Both the position numbers and the translations under genes were made by a program. The notes under the pieces were generated by a model. It was not told where the DNA came from. It did not search any database and saw only the letters and a list, made by a program, of their open reading frames with translations. A DNA stretch of 64,000 nt from Symbiodinium kawagutii (lineage: Eukaryota; Sar; Dinophyceae; Suessiales; Symbiodiniaceae): NCBI GenBank assembly GCA_009767595.1, contig VSDK01004377.1, forward strand, positions 88,455 through 152,454, in the 5' to 3' direction. Position 1 is the stretch's first letter. Every line of letters starts with the position of its first letter. Positions 32,507 through 43,605 of the stretch are shown here, piece after piece.

Positions 32507-32610
32507 CAAGGTCGATGCCTGTTTCTGCAGCTCCGGCATTTTTCTGCCACCGCTGCCCAACCAGTTTAGCAGCTCTGATGAGTGTTGCCTGGGCACATCG
32601 GTGGGCCTTG
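32507..32610 (-). CDS. Minus-strand exon, unrecognised
   Basis: The minus strand reads DVPRQHSSELLNWLGSGGRK and MPELQKQASTL, ending TTG/GTGGGA. Confidence 0.5.
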
Positions 32611-33107
32611 TTGAGGGTATAATCCAATGTAATCTGGGGTTGAATAGCCAATTTTCACCAACACCATTCTGCGTTGGCTTAAAACATATTCGAATGGGTT
32701 GGTCTACGTACTACAGGAAGCCTTCTATGCTCTATTTAAATGGGCTTCAATGACCATGTACCGGCAAATTCGGCACGCGTGTCTTGGTCAACAGTCGGCT
32801 GTAGGTGTCGTGTGAATGCAATCCGATCATATTTTTGTTTGTTTCCCGGTAGGTTGTGTCACAACACAATGTGAACGTCAAAGACGTGCCATCCACCAAG
32901 CGCGACGGACAGCGTTTTCCTGGCGGTAGACGGTGGTGCCCCTCACTATAACTTGTTGATAAGCCATTGAACTATGAACCAACTTAGCTGATAACCACAA
33001 TTGATAGTTATATACCATATCAGTCAATTAACTATCACTTGGCTGATAAGCCACTGCTATAAACCGTAACTGATAATTACCCTAGTCATGAACCAACTTA
33101 GCCAAGT

Positions 33108-33204
33108 GGTGGTTTCTCAAAATAGGGGTACGCCAAAATCGTCCCTTATTAACAATTTAAAGCAATAAACCGAATAAACCAACCTTTTTTGGGGAGAAAC
33201 CACC
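33108..33204 (-). mobile_element. Family A introner-like element, copy A5
   Basis: Ends GGTGGTTTCTCAAAATAGGG and GGGGAGAAACCACC. On the minus strand 33116-33203 is an 88-nt GT...AG intron in phase 0, preceded by a well-formed 34-codon exon. After removal the frame continues KPPLG and stops, so this may be a gene's last intron. Confidence 0.75.
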
Positions 33205-33305
33205 AAGTAGTGGCCCCACCTTGTACCCAGTTGGTGGTGGTTGCCATCACCACCTCGACCCCTAGGGCCTATCATTGTTGCTGTTGGCGTCTCCATGCTC
33301 CAAGC
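33204..33305 (-). CDS. Minus-strand exon preceding introner A5
   Basis: CTGAG acceptor; exactly 34 codons in phase 0, reading AWSMETPTATMIGPRGRGGD and GNHHQLGTRWGHYL, ending TTG/GTGGTT inside the element's terminal repeat. Product unknown. Confidence 0.55.
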
Positions 33306-33399
33306 CTCAGCAGTGCAGCGGCAAACAGATCCTTCAACGGGTCAAATCCGGCTCATACAGCACAGAACCAACATGTTTATTTCAAAATAGATACATACA

Positions 33400-33475
33400 T
33401 AAATTACATATATACATGTGAATCTATAATATATAAATATATATATATACATATATATGTATTCATCTATGTATT
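33400..33475. repeat. AT-rich (TATA/CATA)n tract
   Basis: Alternating ATATATATACATATATATG sequence, intronic. Confidence 0.8.
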
Positions 33476-33552
33476 TTCAAATACAGAACAATACAAAAGT
33501 ATGTGTATTCTGAGTTACGTTGTGCATCTTCAGATATCTTCAAGATTCTTCA

Positions 33553-33692
33553 GGCCAGGTTTGTGGCTACAGGGCCACTTGTGAGACAGGGTACGGGGGC
33601 AGAGGGGCACAATGCGACAAGGACATCCAACAACCGCGGGCGCACCAGGTTCCGCGCTTTGTGGCGCAGGGCTACCTGACCTTGGCAGCTGG
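33553..33692 (-). CDS. Minus-strand exon, unrecognised
   Basis: After TGCCAAG the minus strand reads QVALRHKARNLVRPRLLDVL and VALCPSAPVPCLTSGPVATN. Two other minus frames are partly open. Confidence 0.4.
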
Positions 33693-34126
33693 CTGAAGAA
33701 ATGACAGCCTGACATGGCCTGACACGTCAGTCCTTTCAGAAATGATTGGTGATTTTTTGTTTGTTGCCTGGTTGAGGTTGGTTAAGATTGGCTAAGGTTG
33801 GTCAAGATTGGCTAAGGTTGGTGGATTGATGATTGCCGTTGTTGGTTGAGTGGTTACTGATCAAAGACCCGCTGGTTTCCAACAAGCATCAATTGCCAGT
33901 GAATCAGCCATCAACAATTAACCATCAACCAACTTTCAGTGAATCACTATCACCATCGACCGGCATCCAAGAACCAAAAACCATCAACTTTGCAGTCAGC
34001 CAGGCAATGGCAAACAACCATGAACAACCATTAAAACTGCGCACTATTCAGCATCAAGCAACAATGAACCAACAACCATCAACCAACCAACCAACCCACC
34101 ACCACCACCACCACCAAGCCATTTAC

Positions 34127-34253
34127 CTTCAACGTGCCTCGCTTCGCCGCTGCAGCCGCGGTACGTTTGCAACTTGGCCACCGCTTGGCTGGCAGCGTTG
34201 ATGCTGATCTCCGCCAGCCGCAGCAGCTCGAGCCTGTCACCAGGTTGCAAAGG
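34127..34253 (-). CDS. Minus-strand exon, unrecognised (helical)
   Basis: AG acceptor, minus strand reads PLQPGDRLELLRLAEISINA, ASQAVAKLQTYRGCSGEARH and VE, ending GAAG/GTAAAT. The LELLRLAEISINAASQAVAK segment is strongly helical and resembles the helical-repeat part of organelle RNA-binding proteins, but the family is not established. Confidence 0.6.
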
Positions 34254-34303
34254 CTGCTGGGGTTCCCTTGAGCAGCTTTATGGTGTTACAGTGTTGCCAA
34301 TAT

Positions 34304-34410
34304 GGTGTGTCTCAAGCCATAGCGAACCCCAAAAATGGTTGGTTGATTCTTAAAATAATCATCAATATTGGATGATTTGGGGGGGACCACTATTTTTAAG
34401 AACCCTCCCC
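34304..34410. mobile_element. Family A element, copy A6
   Basis: Ends GGTGTGTCTCAAGCCATAGC and CACTATTTTTAAGAACCCTCCCC with the typical AAAATGGTTGGTTGATTC/ATTGGATGATTTGGGGGGG interior. No coding exon adjoins it on either side. Confidence 0.7.
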
Positions 34411-35439
34411 ATATCTCAAGATATCTAATTAAGCTATATTGCTGGTCATTAGTCATAGATGCATAATATTCCAACATATTCCAACATAGCTGTTGCGGGA
34501 ATTTTGGAGTTTGGCATGTTCGTGCCTTGAACTTCTTTGTGATATCTGGTCAGTTTGATGAAGGGATTTATTGTTTCAGCTGTTGGAGTAGATGATAGAA
34601 CCCGATATCAGCAGCAACCAAACCGTCTCTTCCAATTAGAGCCAATGACAGAAGCGGAACTCCAGAGATGTCAAACAAAAGAATATAATACATGTACACT
34701 TATTTAGTTTCGAGCAATACTCCCCTCAACATCAACAACATTGCAAGGACGCCAGCGCACAATCACCATCATTAATTATCTCAATCAAAACCTTACCACT
34801 GCAAAGAACAAACAAATTAGTAAAAGATGAAGGATGACAATGAGATGCTCTGAAACAAGATGACACGATTCAGAGAGACAACGAAAACGACAGCAGGCCA
34901 AAGGATCGCTGACTAAGGCTGCGAAATAGAACGTAACTATATAAATACAAGCTATTGTCAGGAGAGCACGGAATAAGAATGTCATGAAGCCAACTGCCAG
35001 GATTGGCAAATCAACGCCGTGTCAAATTTGTTCACAACCTCACAATAGAGCTTTGGTTGTTGACATGGACACAGGATTCAACCAACTATCTCTCGCTCGG
35101 GCTATGCCTCAACAACAATCAAATTGTGATGGGTCACAAGCGGGCCCCAGCGTCTGAGGAAAAAAAGTACCCATGATCAAACTTTGGGACTGTTGCTGGA
35201 TTACCCTGGGTTCGAGGATAAGCCAAGCTACAACAATCTTGTTGGTGGTCATATGTCATAAGCCATTCCAAACATTTGGGTCGATCAGTCAACCAAATCA
35301 ATCAACCAACCATCCCTCCCTCCAACCTGTGTTGCAATCCTGCTGGTTGGCTACTACTGCTACTGCCACTAGTGCTACTGCTGCTCCTCCCAAGCAGTAT
35401 AACCATCCTGCTGAGTAGGCTCAGCCAGCCCTGCTTTCG

Positions 35440-35572
35440 ACGAGGGGCCAACTGGCAGGTGGGGGGGACGCCAATGGACATCTGGATGCGATCATCCAAC
35501 CAGCCTCGGGCCAGCTTGGAAACAGTATCAGCTGGCGCGAGAGTAACGGCTTTATTGAACATATGGTGGTTT
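35440..35572 (-). CDS. Minus-strand exon following introner A7
   Basis: Starts AAACCACC after GTGTGAG and reads NHHMFNKAVTLAPADTVSKL, ARGWLDDRIQMSIGVPPTCQ and LAPRRKQ. Phase 2 at the start matches the phase 2 end of the upstream exon. 3' boundary uncertain. Confidence 0.55.
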
Positions 35573-35665
35573 CTCACACTAGGGATATCCCCAAATCATC
35601 CTATATTGGTCATTCATAGGAATAAACCAACTTTTTTTTTGGGCTCCCATATTTTGAGAACCCCC
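35565..35665 (-). mobile_element. Family A introner-like element, copy A7
   Basis: Ends GGTGGTTTCTCACACTAGGG and CCATATTTTGAGAACCCCC. On the minus strand 35573-35661 is an 89-nt GT...AG intron in phase 2 joining ...TVDKRG to NHHMFNKAV.... Confidence 0.75.
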
Positions 35666-35697
35666 TTTTGTCGACCGTATTCAATAATGGTGGCTAT
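35662..35697 (-). CDS. Small minus-strand exon preceding introner A7
   Basis: After CGATAG the minus strand reads PPLLNTVDKRG (last codon split). Only 11 codons, supported mainly by phase agreement across A7. Confidence 0.35.
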
Positions 35698-35785
35698 CGG
35701 CAATGGTTCATATTGGTCAGTAACGGTTGATAATCGGCCCTAATCCGATGGTCTATTACCTTGAATGATGGTCAACTAGCTAGTT

Positions 35786-35900
35786 GGCCATGGGTCAAAA
35801 CCCTGTATGTACCCCTGGTTCCCTATCATTAACCATTGTTTTCCCTATAGTTTGTTGGTCATTAACCCCATTGTTGGTTGATTAATATTGACCCATAGCC
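35786..35900 (+). mobile_element. Family B element, copy B4 (reverse orientation)
   Basis: 115 bp with ends GGCCATGGGTCAAAACCCTG and TATTGACCCATAGCC; opposite orientation to B1-B3. The donor-forming base is changed (CCAT instead of CTGT), so it could not splice as the others do; it lies within an intron. Confidence 0.8.
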
Positions 35901-35968
35901 AGTTCACGGTTTATGATAAAGATAGTAAGCAACGATAGTGGGATACACCAACTAGGTGATCCATAGAT

Positions 35969-36065
35969 GGGTGTTTCTCAAGCCACAGGGGACCCCCAAG
36001 TTATGGATGGCTCATCACTATAGATGATTCAGCATGGATGATAACTGGAAGTACCCCTATTCTGT
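35969..36065 (-). mobile_element. Family A element, truncated copy A8
   Basis: Left end GGGTGTTTCTCAAGCCACAG intact; right end stops at GTACCCCTATTCTG, lacking the last 12 bp. After its minus-strand acceptor the frame KHPSMDHLV is open. Confidence 0.65.
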
Positions 36066-36245
36066 TGGTCAACAATGGTGGCTATCGGTCAAGGTTTAGA
36101 ATGGTCAATAATTCGATGTCGCTTAAAGAATGTGATGATACCTGTTAACGAGGACCAACAAGGTTTCAATCTTTTCAAACGGAACCATTAATCAGTTGAC
36201 CACAATAATACCACCTCAGCGACGATCACAGGACACAACAAAAAG

Positions 36246-36400
36246 ATGACAACATTCAACGTACAAATACAATCAAACACATATCCGTTGAACAGCAGCA
36301 ACAATTCTACAAACCTCCTCCTGCTCTACCACTATCACCACTACCTCTACCACAACCACAACCACTACCACCAATACCACTACCACCTCTACCGCCGCTA
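36246..36400. repeat. CCACTACCA-type degenerate microsatellite
   Basis: 36325-36400 is a degenerate (CCACTA)n/(CCACAA)n tract. Confidence 0.8.
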
Positions 36401-36439
36401 CTACGTATTTTCAACTCCTCCCCCAGAATCATCGATGAT

Positions 36440-36565
36440 TCCTATCCTCTTCCCCTGCTGAGACATGGTCTTCCGTGAGCAGTCGCTGTTGCTGGGCATC
36501 CCCACCAGTTGTCTCAAGGATGGTGCATGGCGGGTGCTGGTGTAGGCTGTCATGAAAGCCTTCCG
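36440..36565 (-). CDS. Minus-strand exon, unrecognised
   Basis: The minus strand reads PSDLRKAFMTAYTSTRHAPS, LRQLVGMPSNSDCSRKTMSQ and QGK. Boundaries approximate. Confidence 0.4.
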
Positions 36566-36776
36566 CAAGTCTGAAGGATCATAGTATGACAGAACAAATA
36601 TGCGTCAAAGCCATGACATCAACTCAAACATTGATGGGTCAACCATCCATCTCCCATGGCAAAACCGCAAGCTATCGAAGCAAACAGCATGGCCTGGTTC
36701 AGAAGTATCAGCCCCCCTGTGGCAATATCAACCGTTACTGGTGCGAGTGATTTATTGGTGGTTCAAAATGACATGA

Positions 36777-36848
36777 GTATGATATGATGATATCTAACGA
36801 TGGCCAATGTATGCTAATGATATCTAATGATGGCCAATGTATGCTTAC
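36777..36848. repeat. 34-bp direct repeat
   Basis: ATGATATCTAACGATGGCCA.. repeated as ATGATATCTAATGATGGCCA.. immediately downstream, each followed by ATGTATGCTA. Confidence 0.85.
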
Positions 36849-36894
36849 TCATATGCTTAGCCAATCGTTGCCTTTCCAACTTCCACGTGATCAT

Positions 36895-37018
36895 CGCGTG
36901 AACGGTTGAGAGTCCTCGCCTGAACATCTGAGCGCAGCTGTTGAGACCAGGGCTCCTGAGATCTTCGGCTGGTCAGCGGGAGAGAACGCGGGTGTTGATC
37001 TGCTTGGTGACCAGCTGA
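36895..37018 (-). CDS. Minus-strand exon, unrecognised
   Basis: The minus strand reads SAGHQADQHPRSLPLTSRRS, QEPWSQQLRSDVQARTLNRS and RDDHV. May contain an internal AG/G boundary before EPW. Confidence 0.4.
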
Positions 37019-37122
37019 TGGTTAATGATGGTTAATGATGGTTAATGAGCTTAGGGTTTCAATCCCAGTTGTTGGTTAATGATAATTAATGATGGTTAAA
37101 GATGGTTAATGAGGGTCTGCTT

Positions 37123-37203
37123 GGTGGTTTGAACCCCTATGAAAAAATAGTCAACCAACCAGTTGTTTGTAAATAGTAGGGATAAAGAATGTTTCAAACC
37201 ACC
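37123..37203. mobile_element. Short TIR element related to family A, copy A11
   Basis: 81 bp with 11-bp perfect terminal inverted repeats GGTGGTTTGAA / TTCAAACCACC and an interior carrying AGGGATA and CCCCTAT. No adjoining exon seen. Confidence 0.65.
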
Positions 37204-37551
37204 AACCAGATGAGTGTTGATGGTTAGAAATGGTTGGACCTAAGTACTGGCTGGTAGATGGTTGGAAACGGTACCTGGCATGACCTAAGTACTGGCTGTG
37301 GCTGGTAAACAGAATCCAAACATTGGTTAATTGATCTAAATTAATGGTTGACAAGCTTTAATGACATACAAAACAATGGCAAATTGATGCTTAGTTGATG
37401 CTGAAACTTGACGCTTATTGGTTGAATCCTGTGACTAGGGGTATCAGTAAGAAGTAAAATGAACCTTTTGGAGTTCTGGGCTGAGGACAACCCCGGGACT
37501 CGGATTTAGATCTTTAGCATCAGTTGGTTTAGCTTGATCTTTGACTACAAG

Positions 37552-38480
37552 TTATTGGGCTGGCAACCCTAGACTCCTAGATTGCTGTAAGAACAATTGA
37601 AGTCTGAAAGCTCGATTGGAACATCCCAAGCAAACCAACATGGAAGTAAGTGCGGGTAAGAGCACCAACAATGGAGCATCCCGGGGAAAGCGGAAAGTCT
37701 TCACGATCAGCATCCAACAAAATAGAAGTAGAGTTTGCTCCCTTCTGCATCCTCTGATAAACTGTCTGTTTGCCGTGACTGATGGCTTCCCTGAGAGTGG
37801 AGGCACCACCATTGCCTTGCCCCCCGTTAAGACACGGTGAGACTGCAGAGGTTGCTGTCCTCGAAGATAAAACGAAGAGCGGAATTCTGATGAGGTTGTG
37901 GTACAAACGGCAAAGCATACAGCGATGAGAGACCTCGGCACCACTTGTTCCCCAGAAAACCCAGAAAACTAGATCTGGAGACAAACATAAAAATGAACAC
38001 ATTTATATTCAGTTTTACCGCACATTTCAGATTTCATTGTATCACCATTATTGTGATGGAAGTCTTTGCTGATGATTCGGAATGCTTCCTCTTTGAAGTT
38101 CACACAGAGCACAGTCACGGAACTGCAACTGCGCACGGTCCCTGACTGCTCGATGGGTCGGCACCCATTGCAGAGGGTCTGGAAGATAGAAACGCCTTGG
38201 CAGTGAACAACTGTGCAAGGTCCGGTAAACTCAGCTAGAATTGGAACACCCACCATAGGAATATTTTCTTTACCTATAAAACATGGTGATTCTTAGCTTC
38301 CAGATGCTTCCAGCTCAGTTTACCAGAAAATACTGTACACCATGGAGACCCCAGCCAAACCCAACAATCCTTGTCCTGCTCAAGCTGTGAAGGCGATTCG
38401 TTTTTTCTTGGTGAGCTGAAATTCCCTAGTTGTGGATTTTTCATAAACTGACCATAAGCCATAGCCCCCTTCCATTCCAA
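37552..38480 (-). pseudogene. Gene-like minus-strand region with shifting frames
   Basis: About 0.9 kb of unique sequence without introners or microsatellites. Coding-like minus frames change along it: VGVPILAEFTGPCTVVHCQG and EEAFRIISKDFHHNN (38.05-38.25 kb), then STLREAISHGKQTVYQRMQK and STSILLDADREDFPLSPGCS (37.63-37.85 kb). No family recognised. It could be exons with small introns, a decayed retrocopy or a long UTR. Confidence 0.3.
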
Positions 38481-38615
38481 ACAATGTCATCATCAAGCTG
38501 GAGGGTGGTTTACTAACAGCTGGATCTCCAAGCTAAGTTGGTTGCATGTTATTGCTGGCCCTGTACATAGCCGTGTGAGCAGCAAAGTGACAAAAATTGC
38601 ATGTTATTGCTTATT

Positions 38616-38728
38616 GGCTGTGGGTCAGTTCACCCCGTACCCCTGGTTCCCCTATCATTAACCATTGTTTCCCTTATTATTGTTGGTTATTATCCCTCAT
38701 TATTGGTTGTTAATATTGACCCATAGCC
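38616..38728 (+). mobile_element. Family B element, copy B5 (plus orientation)
   Basis: 113 bp, GGCT/GTGGGTCAGTTCACCCC ... TTAATATTGACCCATAG/CC on the plus strand. All splice signals of the family are intact in plus orientation, but the flanks are not convincingly coding on that strand. 13 bp (GCATGTTATTGCT) before it also occurs at 38546. Confidence 0.85.
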
Positions 38729-38779
38729 TATTAAGCCCCTGCATCCACCATCATCGACCATGTGGATCTCCTATCATTG

Positions 38780-38870
38780 CCCATCGCTGCAAATGTCGCG
38801 ATTCTGCCCAGGCCTTGAGATCCGAAAAGTCAGGCTCAGGCCTCGACTTCCATGGCGGGTGAACCAGTCA
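38780..38870 (-). CDS. Minus-strand exon, unrecognised
   Basis: The minus strand reads HPPWKSRPEPDFSDLKAWAE and SRHLQRWA. Charged and helical; product unknown. Confidence 0.45.
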
Positions 38871-38949
38871 GTGACTGGTTATTCAACCACTTGATGCTAA
38901 TTGGTGTTGGTTCTGTCTGCTTCTTGGTAGGTTAGCACACAAAGATATC

Positions 38950-40860
38950 TGCAAATGTAAATGCATTCATGCGTATACTATGTAAGGAGATGTGTGCAAC
39001 AATGTATGTTTGCATGTACATTCATTTGTAAACTGTGGGAAAAGAGTATCGCCTCAACCACAGCACAGGACATTTGTGCATGCTAAATGTATTCAATTTG
39101 TTGCTAACATCACCTGATGCAAGCCAAGGTCAGCAATATCAACGAGAGCAGCTGGATCCTAACTACTGTTAACTGCTGCAACTCCTCGTCCTCCGGAAAA
39201 CTAATCTTAAAGCTAGAAACACCGATTTTATGGGTAAACCCGCTACAATGGTGGATTTCCAACTTCCAGGTTTGTTTACCAGTGCAACCGTTTATGGCTA
39301 TGATTATGTTGTAATGTCCATCCCTCACCCACTGGGCATTTGCCATACGATTCTGCGATTTGATCTTTCTAATCAAACTAGATCGATTCCCATAATCAAG
39401 GGAGGGGCCGAATCAGACGTTTTAATCTTGATCAGAAGTTTGGGTATATATATCTGCCTGGAATAGAGGAACACAAATGGCAATCCATCATCCCACATAT
39501 ACAAGCATATGCAACATATGCAATATATTCAACATATACACGTAGTGTAACCCTACAATTGCTTTCACTCGTTTCCATGCACCAATTTGATCAGCAATGG
39601 CCGAATGGATTCCCAATGGCCTGGTTCCACCAACCCAGGTGACAGAAACGTGCTGAAATTTCCTGAGGTTGTGGCAATGGAGTATCAGGATCCTCAGTGA
39701 CAAATAGGTCGATCCCAAGTTGCCACCCTGAGTTGACTTTAATGCATGTGTGTCTGCGTTTGAATATCGTCGTACATGTTTTGAATGTATCTATACTCCA
39801 TCAGGTTTGTATGGATCTCAGACCGATCTGTACATGGTAAGCTATCCATAAATGTACAATAAGTCGTGTATGTTTTGAATCCATCCGTTTTCGTCTACAT
39901 TCGATAGCGTGGATCTCAATACGCATTCTTGCACAGGAGCATAGGCACAAACACATCTAGGTGGCAGGATGTTCCTGTGCTGGCATCCATCATTGGACCG
40001 GCAGAATTTGAACATGGCAAAGGTCAAAACCAACGGACCAATTGACCAACTGGTTGCTTAATTGAATGGATCAACAATCTTGGCATTAAATATCGAACAA
40101 ACATAATTAAGCATTGCATCCAGGTTGATTATTCAATGTTGGTTGATTACATATTCAACCTTGGCATTAGAACTTGAAGAGGCAAAATAACTCATAGAGA
40201 GCAACCAAGCAATCAATAAACCAAGTGACCAACAACAAGTTGCTGAACCAATGGTGAAAAAGGATGAACTTCTCCCTGTTCAGTGAACACACTCGCCCCT
40301 TGGCACCCCACGTTGGCCAGCAACGCCTCAACGATCGCTGCAAGGGACAACACGGGACATCGCAACACTATGGCTGGATGTGACCCCAGTAACCATGGTG
40401 AATGTTACCAGCTGCTCACCAGTATTGAACACCTATGAGCACGTATCAAACCATGAACATATCATATACCTAAACAACTGCCATGAATGGTTGCCCATGT
40501 TTAATACATATGCACTAGTATGTATCTACATATTTAAAGACATGTATTAGCTGGAAAACACACACACACGTATGAATACATATATGTATCTAAATATCAG
40601 TTCATAAACATATGTATATATAAGCACATTTGTATGTATAAAATAAATACAAATAGAACATGTGAATGGTAAGCAAACAAAAACAAAAACGTGCCATAAA
40701 CATCTATATGTTCACTTAAGATACATAACGTACAACTGGATAAATCTATGCGTGTAAAGTATATAGTAAAAACATGTACAAAAAACATGGCATCGACATA
40801 TTCATACAAACATGCAACTGTATACATATATGAGTATGTTGTCAAACAACCTTCGCGAAC
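38950..40860. other. Gene-free stretch with (ATGTATA)n sequence
   Basis: AT-rich; 40500-40840 is dominated by ACATATGTATATAAG-like alternating purine-pyrimidine words. No exon supported. Confidence 0.55.
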
Positions 40861-40879
40861 AACCAACTAGCTCTCTTGT

Positions 40880-40985
40880 GCCTGCCGCGTCTTGTAGGTG
40901 CCGAAGTAGACCCGTAGCCGCAGTTCCATGGAGCCCCTGTAGCTGGGATGTGCTGACCGTTGGTCAAAGGGTGGATTCAATGAGA
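40880..40985 (-). CDS. Minus-strand exon, unrecognised
   Basis: The minus strand reads HPSYRGSMELRLRVYFGTYK and TRQAQE. Boundaries approximate. Confidence 0.4.
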
Positions 40986-41209
40986 TTGATGCTGGTGTAA
41001 ATCTTTGGAGATATTGTAGATTACATCATTATACCATAATAGTATGTAATGATTATTCATACTCTTCTACAATTATGATATACCATCTTAGCATCATATA
41101 GTTAGTTTCCTGGTATACCATTCTGGCGACCGCTGGACCTTGGGGGCTGTATGGGAACAATAAACAATTTCGACCCGGAAAATGGAGTCTGAAATAAAAA
41201 TCCGACCAA

Positions 41210-41640
41210 TCACAAATATCCACCACTGCCAATTCGAAGAGTTTCTTCTAATTGGTCTTGAACAGAACGAAATGACATGCCGTAGCGTCGAAGCGACCCC
41301 AGCCAACAAAAAGTCTGCCAGACCAAAGAAATCTTTGACAGCGCTCTAGCTATAAGTCTAGGAGCAAAATACCACGGTAATTCGCAATCATTATACAAAA
41401 AACTATCCGAAAAAAGGCTCCAAAAATGTTCCTTGCATTTTTTGATATCTTTTGGTCGCGAAACCATTCAGATTGGTGGTACGAGCAGCAGGGTCAACCA
41501 CCCTCAAGGCCCTCACCCATTGGGACCACTGGGCGGCACCAGGACATTCCATTTCTGAAGGAACAGCTCCTCCGCTAAGGCATGCCGGTGAACAATGGGA
41601 AGCCCGGCCACTCCTTTCCAGAGTGTTGATTGAGATCTTG
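41210..41640 (-). CDS. Minus-strand coding-like region, unrecognised
   Basis: 41480-41620 reads SGRASHCSPACLSGGAVPSE, MECPGAAQWSQWVRALRVVD and PAARTTNLNGF; 41220-41400 reads DCELPWYFAPRLIARALSKI and SFRSVQDQLEETLRI in another frame. Either two exons or one shifted frame. Product unknown. Confidence 0.35.
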
Positions 41641-41929
41641 ATTGAGATCCCCCATGGGATACTGTCCACATGGGTTAACCATCACTAGCCATCATTAGCC
41701 ATTGTCAACCATCAGTAGCATTCATGTGCATTGATTAACTAACCATCATTAACTTCCACTAACCATCATTAATCAGGATCCACATGGGTCTCTGCAAATT
41801 GGGATCTTGGTTACCTCTGAAAATTGCCGCAAGTCTCCCTGTGGATCAGCTGGTAGCACCAAACCCATGGAGACCCTCACCATGACCTATCAAGCAACAT
41901 CATCGTTATCATTGTTTCGCGCTATAAAC

Positions 41930-42058
41930 CATGATGATGTTGGTGATGATGATGATGATGATGAGGATGATGATGATGAGGATGATGACGATGACGATGA
42001 GGATGCGGATGAGGATGCGGATGAGGATGTGGATGAGGATGATGAAGCCGCAAACCAA
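41930..42058. repeat. GATGAT/GAGGAT microsatellite
   Basis: (GATGATGAGGAT)n and (GAGGATGCGGAT)n; reads poly-Asp/Glu on the plus strand. Confidence 0.95.
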
Positions 42059-42059
42059 T

Positions 42060-43010
42060 GAATCGATTATGATCTGATGGTTAGAGCCTTTCTAGAGCTT
42101 GCACCGTGTTTACTTCAATGAAACAACAAACTCCCAAAGCGTTCATATGCAGCTTAATCAGCCAATTCCATTCCATAACTCTCGGGTGCTTGTCTTGCAG
42201 CAAGCGTGATTTGCGGTTGGTAGTACTACAAATGCAAAAAATGACAATAATTTTTCTTTCTGTTAAAGAAGCGTCCCCAATCAATAATTTTGCCGCCCCT
42301 TCAAGTGTTCATGAAAAAAATCATTCCTTGCGATTGAAAGCTCATTGGTCAAAAAAACTTCCAAAAAGGACTGTCGCCTCCCACGCGTGTGTATTGGAGT
42401 GAACCCGTGAACCCTCGTCTGCCCAGCTGTTCACGTTTTCCGTTGCTTCTTTTCAAAGGGTATTCAATATATTCAATGGTATTCAGTAGCCAGTAGGGAC
42501 TGTTGTCCTTGCCAAATGCTGAGTCTGCAACAGGTCAAAGGGATTGTAATATGGAAATTGAGGAGATGGTCATTTGGGAATGCTGCCTCAAAAGTCTGTA
42601 CGATCATTAAAATTGGGGATACCATGCCAGAATCAATGTTGTCAAGACCATACCTATATAGATTAAAAAAATGTTCTGCAAAGTATTACACAGTTTCTAG
42701 AGAAGTGATTCGGCAAACTGGGAGCGCGGTAAGAACTCTAAAACTTCTTCCCAACAAATCCTGACAATAGATACTGTCGCCATGTGAAGGATGGCCAATT
42801 TTTATGAACCATCAGTCTACCATGGTTTACCAGCATGAATCACTATGATATAACAACAACCAACCACTAATAAGCAATCCTTAACTTGGTGGCTTATAGA
42901 TCCCTTGCTAAAAAAATATTTTTAGTGGTTCTATGGTAAATCAGTCATATCCCAAAAACACTAAAAACCTAAGTTAGTGGGTACAAGCCATCCAATTAAC
43001 TAGTCAAAGA
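42060..43010. other. Unique non-repeat sequence, no gene assigned
   Basis: Two medium plus-strand frames (42106-42402 and 42516-42764) have no recognisable domain and weak coding composition. 42800-43010 is low-complexity ACCAACCAC sequence. Confidence 0.4.
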
Positions 43011-43024
43011 TTTGTTGATCATCA

Positions 43025-43135
43025 AAAGGCAAGGACTAGGCAGCTGCGCTTCGCCGGCTCCCGTTTGCCATCATCGAAGTCTCGCAAGGCCTTAGACAAC
43101 AACACGGAGACGAGTCGACAACTCGCTTCCTGAAT
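43025..43135 (-). CDS. Minus-strand exon, unrecognised
   Basis: The minus strand reads CLVKIQEASCRLVSVLLSKA and LRDFDDGKREPAKRSCLV; helical and charged. Confidence 0.45.
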
Positions 43136-43154
43136 CTTCACCAAACATCTACAG

Positions 43155-43240
43155 ATACGGTAAAAATGGTTGGTTTATTGTTGGAAATGACTGATAAACT
43201 GCATAATAATTGGAGGTACCCCTATTCGGAGAAACACTCA
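43155..43240 (-). mobile_element. Family A element, partial copy A9
   Basis: AAAAATGGTTGGTTTATTGT ... GGAGGTACCCCTATTCGGAGAAACAC; the left terminal repeat is missing. Upstream on the minus strand FKRFCACNVDM is open and runs into its GTGTTTCTCC. Confidence 0.65.
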
Positions 43241-43509
43241 TATCCACATTGCATGCGCAAAATCTCTTAAAGTCCTTTGACCATTTACCTCCCAACCTTC
43301 ACTGAATCCACCGAATGAAATGGCCTTGGCTGGGTACATCAAGCATGTAGCGCCATCCCAAAGGTGATTTCATGTGGAACGTTGGGAGTTCTGCTCGCGT
43401 TGAACCTCTTTGGCCATATGAGGTTGTCATATACATGTGACATCTATCTGTATGCGTGAATGTGTATATTCACACCTGCATAGTCTACCTCCCACCGTCA
43501 ATATCGATC

Positions 43510-43605
43510 ACTCCGGAGTAAGCCACATTTTCTTTGAGGCGAACGGCACTTGTGGCACACAAGTCCTTGATTAGATCCTGCTGGTATACCCCACGCCACG
43601 AGTGA
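43510..43605 (-). CDS. Minus-strand exon, unrecognised
   Basis: The minus strand reads YQQDLIKDLCATSAVRLKEN and VAYSG. Short and helical. Confidence 0.4.

Noticed and set aside
35786-35900. Family B copy B4 as a functional intron
   Set aside because: The donor-forming base is changed and no coding frame borders it, so it is kept only as a mobile-element copy.
41807-42061. Acidic plus-strand frame with poly-Asp
   Set aside because: Encoded by a GATGAT/GAGGAT microsatellite with no supported start or exon context.
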